Shown here: piece after piece, positions 27,501 to 42,517 of the stretch
Layout of the letters: every line of letters starts with the position of its first letter
How positions within the stretch are numbered: position 1 is the stretch's first letter
Translations under genes and position numbers: made by a program
Notes under the pieces: generated by a model
The model's database searches: none
The model's input: only the letters and a program-made list of their open reading frames with translations
Told to the model about the DNA's origin: nothing
Assembly (NCBI GenBank): GCA_904063045.1
Contig: CAJFCJ010000014.1
Coordinates: 682,001 to 746,000 of the forward strand
From: Dimorphilus gyrociliatus
Lineage: Eukaryota > Annelida > Polychaeta > Dinophilidae
Direction: 5' to 3'
DNA length: 64,000 nt

Positions 27501-27961
27501 TTATCTAAAACAAGATTAACCTATAAACTTATTGAAATACTATCGAGAGAAATCGAAGAGTCAACTATATAACTCGGAAAGATTGAAGAAAAGATTGAGA
27601 GAAGCGCGGAAGGCAACAATAGACGAAAAAGGGGAATAGATAAAAGAAAGTGAAAAATGGAGAAAGAGAAAAGTATGTTTGAATAGCGCAACACTTGTAT
27701 CTAGTTAAATGACAATTCCAGAATAGAACAAGTTATTCTTTATAGCTTTGTCTATCTATATGTTTTACTCTTTCTTTTTTTTTTCTCCACCCCCTCTATC
27801 TATCTCTTTCTCTTTCTATCTCTCCTATTGTGATTTTTTATCTCATGTTAAAGAATTACACACTTTAATAAATGTACGCCTATACAGAAATATTTCCTAA
27901 TATTTAAAATAAAGGGCTTACCAGTCAATAGAAGGCACAATAGTATAACCGCTGATGTCAT
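24546..27961 (-). CDS. Orphan Ig-like single-pass membrane protein
   Basis: Four exons (27961-27922, 26380-26063, 25157-24726, 24655-24546) encode 299 aa. Exon 1 gives a signal peptide (MTSAVILLCLLLTG) and ends at a 1.5-kb intron. Exon 2 encodes one V-type immunoglobulin-like domain with a tryptophan in VVWHERG and the typical DTGLYRFEL motif. The expected first cysteine is present (NCRETY), but the cysteine before Y-x-F is replaced: Arg stands between Tyr and Phe. Exon 3 encodes a Thr/Pro-rich stalk, a transmembrane helix (LTLIICLTVIVVTIAVVVTVVCVY), a lysine-rich stop-transfer segment and a Ser/Pro-rich tail that continues into exon 4. It is probably a cell-surface adhesion or signalling receptor. 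No ortholog recognised. Confidence 0.7.
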
Positions 27962-29222
27962 TCTTTAATATTTCTGTTAATCTTTCTCGAATAGAAATTA
28001 AAAGCTGTGATTTACAAGAAAATTCTCTGAAGAGGAATGAAGAGTTTTTCTTTCTTTCAAGAAAAAAAACCACTAAGCTTTCGGTTTTTTTTCAATTTGT
28101 CATAAGAAAAACAGTAGAGATTGAGAAAAAGTTGACAAAATCGATCCGTTAAGTTTCTGTCTGTTGTTTCTTTGTAGTAAATTGTAGTCTCCACAAAAAT
28201 AAAACAAAATATCTTCAATGAATTCAGTCCGAATAGTAACAAACACTAATTATTCAAATAGTAGTTAAGTCTTGGTTAAAGTATTGGAAAGAGAGTATAT
28301 TCTTTCGCGTTGTTGTAAGTTAACTGTCTTACCGGTGAATGAGTAAATTGAAAAGGCATCGGCCCTTATAATCCTTTTACCGCAGCGCCACCTAGCCGTG
28401 GAGTTGTAAAATCTCCCAACAGTGATTGGTCATGGGTAACGGAACACTGACAAAATATTATCAAAAGATATTCCTTGAAAGAAAAGTCCTTATTTAGAAT
28501 ATAATAGGAAAGGGCCTTTTTTCTGAATAATTGAATCCCTTGCGAAAACATTTAATAATAAACTATTGGAACGTTGATCGCAAATGTACACAAATTTCTA
28601 TCCAACCTTACCACATCGGATGTTCTTTAAAATGGTTTGTATTGTTGCCCCGTTTTATAGTTATTAATAGTTCACGAGCCGCAAAAATTGCTTAAGAACG
28701 GTGCCCCAAATTCAATCTTACGACTTTTTAATAGCAAAGCAATGTTAAATTGAATAAAAAAAATGACACGGTATTCAAATTACCAATATACTTTTGCATT
28801 GATATGTATTTTTTTTTTAAAAAAAAAAAAGTTAACCGATTTACATAACTAAAGTTATATTTTTACTTTTTCTAATTCGTAGCAAAATTCTAGACATAAC
28901 AATAGAACAATTAAGTAGACAAAAAATCATCAATTCAGATTTGACGCGTGCGTTTAACGAGTGAAAGTCTCTTGAAAATGATTCAGCTTACGGGCATGTC
29001 AAGACAGTAGCGATTGCGCAACACCTACCAAAAGCCTAATTACGACATAAAATCATTTCTCCATTTTCTTGGCCGAAGGGCATACATTAAACAATGTCTT
29101 GTGTCAGATAGTAATGTCGTAGTTTATAGATATCAATTTTTGGCAGGTGTAAACAGGTCATTCAATTTAGAGTAAGCGAAAAAACATTAAACTGTATTAA
29201 AGAAAATATTAGGCTAGATCTT
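27962..29222. other. Intergenic, no gene seen
   Basis: Upstream of the Ig-like gene and downstream of PSMC6. It contains a GCGCCACCT motif (28385-28393). Short frames near 28057-28551 look random. Confidence 0.5.
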
Positions 29223-30960
<1,738 letters not shown>

Positions 30961-31193
30961 TTTGTTGGAGTAAAGATTTCGGAAAATATACTATTAACCA
31001 AAAAGTCTGTATGCAGCAGATACTTGCAATTAAGAGGTATACAGCCTAAAAAATTTAACATTTAGCAGAAGTTTATGGTATTTCAAGCACGAATTTTATA
31101 TACTATCTAAGAAGAGTGAAATTAGTAGATCTTTCTGATCAAGTAATTGAATTTAAAGCATTCTGAGCGAAATTAAGGATATTCTCTTTCGTA
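30961..31193. promoter_or_regulatory. Compact divergent promoter, PSMC6 / RABGGTB
   Basis: The 233 bp between two oppositely oriented housekeeping start codons must hold both promoters and 5' UTRs. No TATA box or recognised factor site stands out. Confidence 0.5.
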
Positions 31194-32570
31194 ATGGTCA
31201 GTTGATGACAATGAGTAGTTTTCTTAACAGTTTAAATAACATGTAATTGTCAATTTAAGGGTTCCGTTATAAAAGACGTTACAATTACCGATGATCACCC
31301 TTCAAATTTTCTAAAAGAAAAGCATTCCGATTATATAGAACATTACGGTTCAAAACATGATGTATACGTAAGTGAAAAACATAAGTCATATTTTCCTCCA
31401 AAAACTATTCCCCTACATATAAATATATAGGAATACAAAATGTCCGAATATTTACGTATGTGCGGTTTGTACTGGGGTTTAACTGCCATGGATCTTTTAG
31501 GCAATTTAAATAAAATGAGTAGGGAAGATGTGAAACGCTTTGTATTGACATGTCAAAACGATGACGGAGGATTTGGAGCTTGTAAGGATCACGATTCTCA
31601 CATTCTGCATACATTAAGCGCTATTCAGGTATGAGAAAAGTAAAGATTTATGTTGTATAGAGTTTCGAAAATGAAACCTTAACATCCGTATCATCTAGAT
31701 TTCTATGATGTATGACTTAAAAGATGAAATCAATGTTGAGAAGACTGTTGAATATATTTGCCGTCTTATTCAAGATGATGGAAGTGTTATGGGAGACGAA
31801 TGGGGAGAAATTGACACCAGATTTAATTTTTGTGCTGTCGCCTCTTTGGCATTATTGGTACGGTTCGTTTAATATTTTTCTTCCATTCTTATTAAAATAA
31901 CATACTACTATAGGGCTGTTTGAACAAGATTGAATCTAAAAAAGAAGCTATTATCAACTACGTCTTATCTTGTATGAACTTTGACGGAGGGTTTGGTGTT
32001 AGGCCCGGAAGTGAATCGCATGCTGGACAAATATACTGTTGTTTGGGCTGTTTATCTATTTTAGGTGCTTTGGAGCATGTCGATAGAGAATCTTTAGGGT
32101 GGTGGCTAGCCGAACGGCAATTACCGTCAGGCGGCTTGAATGGTAATTATGTTTATTTTGTTATGTAATTGATTTAAATTAACGTTTCATTTAGGCCGTC
32201 CGGAGAAATTACCTGATCTCTGCTATTCGTGGTGGGTCGTGGCTTCTCTTAAGATTATTGGAAAGGTCCAGTGGATTGATAAAGTAGGAAAGAAAAACAT
32301 TTACTTTATTTTTATCAGAATACTGTGAAAAGTACTTATCCCTGACAGGAAAAGTTAACTAGATTTATTTTGGCTTGCCAAGACGAAGAAACCGGCGGCT
32401 TCGCCGATCGACCCGGTGATATGGTTGATCCTTTCCATACACTTTTTGGAATTGCCGGTCTATCTCTTTTGAAAAGTACCGACAATGACGTAAGAGACGT
32501 TAATCCCGTATTTTGTATGAGTCAAGACCTTTTGAACAATTTAGGTGTAAAATCGTCGATAATATCTTGA
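31194..32570 (+). CDS. RABGGTB: Rab geranylgeranyltransferase beta subunit
   Basis: Catalytic beta subunit of Rab geranylgeranyltransferase (GGTase II), which attaches geranylgeranyl groups to Rab C-termini with the alpha subunit and REP. Exons 31194-31196, 31260-31367, 31431-31628, 31699-31857, 31914-32142, 32195-32283, 32349-32570 give 335 aa. Prenyltransferase alpha-alpha repeats are evident ([66 protein letters not shown]), including the Asp/Cys/His zinc ligands. Exon 2 has no in-frame Met, and the only fitting start is an isolated ATG directly followed by a GTCAGT donor, giving MGSVIKDV, which resembles the family N-terminus. That first coding exon is therefore three nucleotides. It converges on MORN5 with a 103-bp gap. 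Confidence 0.95.
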
Positions 32571-32673
32571 CACCATTGCGTAATTTATACAAATAATTAG
32601 ACGCCTTAATTAATTTATTTGTTCTCGTTGAATGTTTTAAATGATAATAGTCAGTTGATGAACACACTGTAAA

Positions 32674-33476
<803 letters not shown>

Positions 33477-33494
33477 CTTTACTCTGTATGAATA

Positions 33495-33508
33495 ATTGCT
33501 ATGGTAAT
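33495..33508. promoter_or_regulatory. X-box-like site upstream of MORN5
   Basis: ATTGCTATGGTAAT fits the RFX X-box at 11 of 12 constrained positions, with the standard 2-nt AT spacer, 19 bp upstream of the MORN5 ATG. Confidence 0.55.
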
Positions 33509-34091
33509 GAACGGTAGATGGCGTTATTATATATATACTGTATATGTATACAGTATACAGTATATTGATACACTTTTGCTCTTTAATAATATTTGATAAA
33601 GGAATTCTTTTGTTGATTCATTTCTATTTATTTATTGCAAAGTCATATTAAATGTATTTAATTTTCATAGAAGCAGACATATTTTACTCTCTTCTGGCAT
33701 AATTTGCAACAAAAGTATATTCATTAGATCATTTCGAAATTATAATCTTTCTAAAGCAAGAACGAACGAGCGAACAACACGAAGATATTCTTTCAAAATA
33801 CTCTCCATAAAGCGGACTAGCCAATAAACAAAAACAAAACGAAACACAATTTGACAAAGCTCAAAAAATGTCTTACAAACAATTTTCTTAAAGATTTTAC
33901 TCTTGCATTCATGTAATTACTTTTTTTCGATTTTTCGCCTATCTATTACTTTTGGAAATGTATCACAATCCAAATAAAGCCGGTGGTCATATCCAATTGC
34001 TCTTATCACAGTTTTTGTCGCATCATTCGAATTGTCAGGCATTTGCTCAGAAAACGTCATAGCAAATGTAAAATGAAGAAAAAGAGGAGAG

Positions 34092-34147
<56 letters not shown>

Positions 34148-34449
34148 ACAAAGATAACAGTTTGTATACCTATATATGTATATATTCACATATACATATA
34201 TACATACAGATCATATATATAGAAAGAGAGATAGAGAGAGAAAGTAAAGAAATATTTAGAGAGAAAAAATATAATAATAATAAATACGTTAGAATTATAT
34301 AGTTAAAGCGATCAACTCAAACGAGCGTTTAAGAATGTAGGTTAAATACAAATAAAGTTTTTAAAAACGTTGTTTTTTTTGCATTTTTCAACCAGGTCCG
34401 TAATTTATTTTTCTGTGTTTTTCTTCGTTCCTTGAAGAGGAAGACTGGG
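33509..34449. other. Intergenic, AFF 3' flank
   Basis: No exon seen. It holds a GCGCCATCT-type motif (33515-33524, reverse orientation), a cluster of three TATACWGTATA copies (33534-33564), and a long GA microsatellite (34099-34132). Confidence 0.5.
34099..34132. repeat. (GA)17 microsatellite
   Basis: Uninterrupted AG/GA run in the presumed AFF 3' UTR. Confidence 0.9.
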
Positions 34450-35491
34450 CTAGGAGTTGGCCAAGTCAGTTAGGCCTATTCGCATATATGAAACTAACTC
34501 TTCTATCGATGAATGAATACTTAATGGTTTTTTACATTTTGAGTCCAATTTCGCAAAGAACTCTATTAAATAGGAAGAAAGGAAGGCAATTATTATTTTA
34601 TTGTTATCTAAAGCGCCATCTTGTGTTAAAATACAGACCTTGATAGGGTTTAGCGCGATAGTCAGCATGGTTCCAGAATTCATGAGCCTCGAACAAATAA
34701 GACACATCGGACATGTAATTTTGCGTTATTTGGTGCAAGTTTGCTGGTACAGATACTGTGCCACCAGTAGGTACGGGTTGTGGGCTAGGAGTTGCTCCTC
34801 CTGGTGTGACACTTCCCGGTGTTTTAGGAGACGGTGTCGGTCCTTTCGGCGCACTATGGTCATCTATATAACGTTTTAAGCGCTTGGCGTCTCCACGCCG
34901 GAAAGTAAATAGCTTGAAACAGAGTATCGATTGAATTCTTAAGCTAGAAATAACAAAACAAAAAAAAACCAATATAAAAATCGGCAGTCAGATTAGAGAA
35001 AGAAAGAAAAGAAAAAACAAATTATACGAAAATAAAGCTCACTTCAGAACATATAACTTGCGTTCTCTCTCCGAACACTTTGTTATGTCTTGACCGTCGA
35101 ACGAGTTAATTTTCCTAAAGATTAAAAAGAAATATGTAAATAGAATCCTTTCGTCTTTCGCTTGGTAATATAAATTATTCTATTACTTGACTAGAGGTAG
35201 AGTTTCACGGTAATTAGTAAAGATTGTTTTTGGGTCACTGGAACGTTCTTTTGCTTGAGCCCATTCAAGGAAGTGGAGAACTGCTTCCATGTACTTAGTC
35301 GACTTTCGCCAATTATCGTTTTTCTATTAGGAGAGTGAAAACTCAGAGTTAAGGGAAAAATTACAAAAAAAATGCTTTAAAGGGAAAAAGAGAGAGAGAG
35401 AGAGGGAGAAAGAAAGAAAAGGGAATAAAAGGAAACTAATATGCTTCTATTACAATATAAATAGTTACATATATATATATATATATTACTA

Positions 35492-35522
<31 letters not shown>

Positions 35523-38500
35523 CTGTATATATGAAAGGAAATCTAAAGTACAAAAAAGAAGGTTTAAAAATTGTAATAAAATAGATACAATCTTTGATAA
35601 TATATTATCTTATCAGAGTTTTTTCCCTAAGTAGAAATTTAAATAATAATAAAAGATAAAAATTATATACATAAGTATATATAAGATTTAATATACTGTA
35701 TATATATTATACTGTATATTTTACAGCGTTAGCTCTTATCAACAAAATATATCTTAAAGAAATTTTGGTTTATCTCAAATGAAAAAAATCTTGAAAAATT
35801 GTAGAATATAAAAGAGAGAGAGTGAGAGAAAGAGAGTGTGTGATGGAGTGAGTCAGTGAAAAAAAGAAATAAATAAAAACTTACAACGTTATCAGCTTCT
35901 CTCTTGCATTCTTTAGCAGCTTGCATAAGATAATAATCAGGATTATGTGTCGAAGAACTGGTTGATTGCTCGACTGGTTCCCTATTTGAGGACAAAAGGA
36001 AAGAAAATCGGATGTAAATGATTATCTTTGGAAAGGGAAATAGCGCTATATTAATTAATACAAACTTCTTTATTCGCTTTTCCCCTCGATCTTTAGTTTC
36101 ATTTGGACTTTTCTTTCTTTTCCTTTCACGAGAAGATGTGGGAGGAATAGTACTGTTACTCCTTGGTATTGAAACGCCAACACTCCTCAACAATTCCAAT
36201 GATAGGGAGACAACTGTAGAATGCCTACCATGAACTTGAGATGCACCCACGGGCGCCACCCCGGCATTAATATTAGGGTTATTAGTCGGCATTTCGGTAA
36301 TGCTGTTCGGATTCGAAGGGGTTGTAGAATTTAAGGGCGTTATTACAGCCATCGGTTTGCGTTTTTGTGAATTTGAATTGTAATAGGGTTGTATGTTTAG
36401 TTTGGTTTCTTCTGACTTTTCGTCTTGGGCGTTGGGTCCATTAGAAATATCTTCAAAAGATGAATCACTATCGCTGCTTGGTACAGTTATGGGTTTGAAA
36501 GGTTTGGTTATTTTTGATTTTGTAGGTGATTTTTTGTTTGTCGGTTGTTTCCTTTTTCTATTGGGTTGTCTCTTACTGCCTGGAGAGTGTGATTGAGCAG
36601 GTTCGAAGTCTTCATCGCCAGAATCATCGCTACCGCTCGAGGTGTATACTGCCTTTTTCTTCGCTTGACGGACTGGTTGCACCGGTCCGTAGGGATAGTT
36701 GTCTGATTGGTCCGTCTTTTTCTTACCATTTGTGGTCGACGACTCTTGCGAATTAGAAACATTTGGAATATTTCCAATAAAATCTGCAATTTTCCAAGTA
36801 TCCTGCGCCACTGGTGCTGGTTGATTCAGCATAGGATCAATATCAGCCTGGGGAGAAGCTATTTTTTTCTCATCGTCCGAACTAGACGCCTCGCTGTCGG
36901 ATGACGAACTCGATGATGATGAACTTTCATCAGAAGTATTCGTTTTCATCGGTGGCCTAGAAATAAGAAGGGAAAAAAAAATCAATAAAGACGGTAACTG
37001 GCAAATCGTTAACGGACGTTCGCGCAAATACTAAGCGTTAACATACACTTTTGAGCCGTTGTCAAGGCGGGCGTTGAGAGTTTCTAATAGGGTCACCACA
37101 CAAATTTAAAGACATAACTCTACAATCACATCCCTGATAATTGTAAACGTATAGAAAAATCTTTCTTATACCAATATATAATAAAGATTAATAATAATTA
37201 CAGGCATATTATCGTGTTCTAAATTTGGTATTTATGACGAAATAGACAACATTAGAATAATAGCAGTAGTAAAACATAAAAAATAATACAAAAAAATGAC
37301 GTCAACTGTCCCTTTATAATTCATTAATTAACTATTATCTAAGGGAAATAAAAAACGTCTGCGATTATTCGATTTTTTTAACTCTAAAAACAGAAAAAGT
37401 ATAGGAAAGCTATTATCCCATAATAGACTAGAGTTGAATTAAATAATAGGAAAAGAGAGAGAAAGATATGGGGTGACTGCCTAGAAGGGAGAGAAGAGGT
37501 AGGGGAGGGAGAAAATGAGAACAAACAAAAACATAGAGTAATGAATAGAAAAATACTAAAAAGTTCACCCGAAATAAAATATTAAAAGTTATAGTAAGAA
37601 CTTATACAAAAGGAAAAGAAAGACCTCTACGTAGGCGTTTAAGAAGAACGATAAGTCATATTTTTTGCTTCTTACATTCCTTGTTGTTTGATTGATTATA
37701 AAATAAGATTAATCCACTAGTTTCAAAAATAGAAAGCAGTTGTAAACATTAAATTGCTTTCAAATATCCTATTAAAATAAACTAAATCAATATTGTATAG
37801 GTACAGGAGATGCAATAGAAAAAGAGGAGGTGGAAGACGGAAAATGAATGAATGCAAAATTAAGAAAATACAAAAAAAAAAAAAAACAATACGCCAAGAA
37901 GGAAAGATAATAGGGGTATTTTTCAGAAGAGACAGAGAGAGAGAGAGAGAGAGATTTACTAAACATGTACGTTACGAGTTTGACGTTAAATAATATAAAG
38001 TAGTAACAACGGTAACAATAGTCGTTTCTTATAATAAATAACAGGAAGGAGTATATAGAGCATCCAAGGAGTAATCTCTTTAGACTATCCTTAGTAAAAA
38101 CGCAACATATGCTTATTAGTAATAAAATATCGATTCTACTACTGCTAAAACTTACATTAATAAATCATATAAACTATTGTTTATACATAGTTAATAGCTT
38201 TTAGATAACAATTTATAACTAGTATATTTGCTATTGTCGTTGTCAGTGGTTTTTTTTTAATAAAACAATATTTCCCGTTTAGTTAATTTAAACATTCGAA
38301 TGTTCCTTCATCAGTAACGTTACTGATCTGAATATACTGTATATGTTTTATGTAGTATCAATAGAATTATTAAATTTTAATAAACGTCGATTTACTAATA
38401 ATATTAAGATATTAAATTATTAGATTTAGCTTTGGGCAAAGTGAATTTTATACTTTTAAAAAGAAAAAATAAAAAGGTAAGCTTTTTTTTTTTTAAAAAA

Positions 38501-41500
38501 AAAAATTCAATCTTTTTTTCCTTAAAAAACATTTTTGCTTCGTTGTAAACTAATATAATAAAATTTTTCAATAAAACAAACAACAGTTATAACGCAATCG
38601 ACAAATACCAATCGATATCGTGTCGGTTTCATCCCTTTATATACTCTATATCTACAGTATTTAAATTAATCTTTATAACGTTATATATGTATACAAATTT
38701 ATAAAGATATTTGTCTACTTTTACTTACTAAAGCTTCAAGATTAAACTCATTACAGATACCGTGTTCTACCGTTCAGAAAAGACTGCATTTACGCCATCG
38801 ATTGCGTCACGACTATATTAAATAAAAAATGACTTGGAAGGATATATAGATTTTTTTAATACATGGTACAAAACATTAATGAACGCTGTTTGTTACCTGA
38901 GTTTAGACGCTTTGAGCGTTACAGAAACCATAGCTTTTTGTTACGTAATCCGTAAATCATCTTCAAAATTCTGGCCTATCGAGGCCATGTTATTTTTTTT
39001 CCGAGAAAAAAAATTTTATAGCGAAGGCGTAGATTAGAGTGGAAAAAAGTAAAAAAGCGACGAAGTAAAGACGATTCGTAAAATCTACGGCATTCCTCAA
39101 TCCGGGAATAATATTACAGTCATAGCTAGCCGAAATGCACCAGCTGCATTATTATTCATCCAGTTGAGTTTTTTAGACTGGCGCAGCGTTTGGTATAATG
39201 CGGAACTCGTATCTCGACTATCTGCTTGTTTTAAGAAGCGATCGATAACTTACCGAGTATCGTCATTTTCTTTTAAGTTGTTAGAATTGATGTCAGACTT
39301 CTTAGAGCATTCCTCCTAAAAATTCAATTAAAGTGATTTACACCAATGAATTAACATTTGTATATAGAGAAAAAAGAAGAAGCTACAAGCGAAAAAATTG
39401 TTTGCTGTTGAATCTTTCGCTTCTGCTTTCATGTTTTTTTATCACCTTTTTTCCTTCTTTACTAATTTACTTAATTGTTTAAGCAGACAATGGAAAATTA
39501 TTATCAAATATATAAGGTGTTTCTTCTAAATATGTTTTATAGCAATATATATATATACTGTATATATTATAAATTGTTCTATTTATTTATGCACTTTTGC
39601 AAAATCGGCAATTTAACAAGTAAAAAAAATGATCTAGATTTTATGCATACCTTGTCGTCGTTATCTTCGTTATCTGACGAATCACTCAATGAGTTAGAAT
39701 TACCATGGCTTTTTTGTTGTTCACTTCTGTTAGAATAGAAATAATTGTTATAATGATATTATTTATATAACAACTTATTTAGAGCATACAAGATATAAAA
39801 ACACCTAAAGAATACTTACATATAGTATATATATATATATAGTAAATTCTATATATAAACTATTATTAAACTTATTTATAAATTGATAGTTGAACTCTTA
39901 TTATCCTTATTCAATTTTGTAATTAGGTTTCAAATTAAATCAAAATATAGAATACGCCATCTACCGATCGAATAGCTATTATTATATTGTAAATAAAATT
40001 GTTTGCTAACCTAGTACTGTTGGAATTCGTTGCGTGGCCTTGGATTTTTTCCTGATCTGGTAAATTTTCTATGGAGAAAAACATGTTTAGGAATTTGTGA
40101 AAAGATAGGGAAAGAGATTAAAGAGGGAGAAATTTGAAAAGAAAAAGAAAACAAGTATAATAAAATAACTTAATGATAAGAAAAGAATTTTTGCATTAGT
40201 ATAAAAAGAGAGAGAAAAAAAAACTTTTAGAAATAGAGATAAATAAAAACAAAAAAAAGTTTAACTTACGTTGAACTTTGGTCTGAATCTGTTAAGTGAA
40301 AAAGAAAACGGGCAAATTTAGTAAATAAGGAGATACGAAAGCTTTTCGAAATCGATCAAAGAAGCCTCGAGGCAATTGAAACGCGAAAAGCGACACTGAC
40401 GCCATAGGTAGACGTCAGAGAGAAGTATCACCATGGTAACAACAGAGAGAAACCGGAATTGAACACCTACCGAGTTTTTTACGGGGAATGCGAACTTGCT
40501 TGCAGGTTCGATAGATGAAAGTGGTGTTACAAGCGTCATTTCCTGAAATATGATACTTGATATCTTTATCAAGAAAAAGCCCAATATTGCGACAATTTTA
40601 CCTTAATTATTTCTTGAACTTTCTTATTCTTTTCTTCATCGTTGTTGACAAGCTAAAAGTGGATAATACATTATGTGGGTCATTTTAAAAGTGTAATTGT
40701 AATAAGGGGATACAGGCGTCAATTTACTCCCTCACTTGACGCTCAGCGTGCTGATAAAATAGACGCTAACCTCATTCGTCGTCGGTAAGGCCAAATGCCG
40801 CATGGACTTATTCTTCCTCTCTTTCGTATGTTTTGGAGTAGACGTATAGGTCTTAACAGAATCGCGACCAGGAAATTTCACAGTAGCAGTGGTTACAGGT
40901 GTTGATGGTTGAGAATTGACCCCATATAGACTATGTGGATTGTTACTTTTGGTCTCAAAAGTTTTCATAAAAGTGTCATGAGAGCATAGAGAGTTATTTA
41001 TACGAGCTTTAACCGAATCGTCACGTTCAATCTAATAGTGAAAGAGAATTCATAAACATCTTTTTCGAAAGAAATGATTATAAAAAACTAGAACATTTTC
41101 CTAATATAGCTCAAATCATTTCCTAGCTTACTACAGTTACATGCTACCATTCTAGAAATACTATCCAGTTTTTAGATGAGGATAAAATTAATCAGCAATA
41201 TAAACATCGTTGTAATAAAGATCTTACTTAATGATCTTTTTGCTTTTTTTATCTCTCACAATGGATCATTAGTTTGTAATTTCAATTGAGGAAACAAACT
41301 TTTTACATAAACTATTTAATGAGCAGTAGAATGAAAACAAAGTAGATAGCAGTGTCTTTTAAGAAATTGCTTCAAGGTTAATCTACTCTTAGCTTTCGTA
41401 TAACAACAAAATTTTTATAAAAGTTTTCTCAACACGATAAACTGTACTCTTATTACCTTAACAGGTGCGCCAAAGAGGGATTTTTTAGTTGCAGGTGTTT

Positions 41501-42517
41501 CTATAAGATTTGTGCGTTGTGATTTGTCTCTTTGTTTCTTCGATTCCATACGTTCCTTTTCGGACAAGCTGAAATAGTATACATGTATTTATATGTTACA
41601 TATGCAAACTAAAAACCAAACAATAATGAGTTTTTTTTTTCAAGATAGCTTTTAATGGAAGACAGAGAGATGACAAAGAGAGAGAGAGAGATAGATAGAT
41701 AAATAGAGAGAGAGTGAAGGATAAAAAAAATTTGATACAACAAAAATGAAACAATTTACTTTTTTGTAATAATTCTAAAAGAAAAAAACAAGAAAAAAAA
41801 GTTATTTTAGTAATCTTAATCAGTTGACGATATATATCAAATAAAGAATTTTTTTTTGTTTTATCCTATAGAATTGTGTTTTAAATGCGATCTTTTCCAC
41901 CGAAACTATAAGCCTAAAATATTTACACAGATGTACTACAGGAAAGAAAGAACAATGACACGTTTAAAAATATACGATCAATAAAATATGACAGTTATAT
42001 AGGAGTTTCGGTTTATATGTATAACAGAAACGGGACAATTCTAATTTCATAATATTTCGTTTTATTATTTATAGGCCTTTTTAGAAATCTATTTGGCATC
42101 GATTCAATAAATATGACCTTAAAAAAATGTTTAACTGTTCATAACAAGCGTAGGACAGACATTAACACTTCTTTAAAAAACTATCTGATTACTTATAAAT
42201 TGTAGGGGAATGCTGCTTTCTAATAATAAATTTGGATTATTTTTATTTTACGATCGATACTTTTTTAATCCATTTTAACCGACCTGTTTAGCTGCTCTAA
42301 CATATGATACATATTTTCGTATGAATTTTTGAGTTTCACTGGAAGTGATGGTATCGAAAATTGAATCCGTTAATTATATCTTAATTATGTCAGCTGTTTC
42401 AATTGAAGTTTAGCGAATCGAAATTTTTCTTCTTCTAACACATTACATAAAACTGATCCCTACGAATAAACAAGTACGATTGATAAAAGAGACTTACCTT
42501 TTTCCATTACTAGCCAT
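34450..42517 (-). CDS. AFF: AF4/FMR2 family (lilliputian) super elongation scaffold
   Basis: Single AFF-family gene, scaffold of the super elongation complex that recruits P-TEFb to RNA polymerase II. Fifteen coding exons: 42517-42498, 41568-41457, 41031-40771, 40652-40602, 40542-40471, 40288-40270, 40068-40011, 39726-39651, 39315-39254, 36956-36066, 35981-35885, 35323-35187, 35114-35043, 34943-34639, 34562-34450; 781 aa. The N-terminal SLFGAPVKIERDD block matches the cyclin T1-binding part of AFF. QEIIKEMTLVTPLSSIEPAS and KFAFPVKNS match the next conserved AFF block. A poly-Ser/Asp transactivation region (TSDESSSSSSSSSDSEASS) and Lys/Pro-rich middle follow in the large exon 10. The C-terminal homology domain spans exons 11-15 (DYYLMQAAKECKREADN, YMEAVLHFLEWA, VSYLFEAHEFWNHAD, SIEELVSYMRIGL). 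It is shorter than vertebrate members. The N-terminal exons were assembled by phase and could miss a small exon. Confidence 0.88.
35469..35529. repeat. TA-rich microsatellite in AFF intron
   Basis: TA runs ending in a TATACTGTATA motif (35519-35529), within the intron between exons 11 and 12. Confidence 0.8.
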
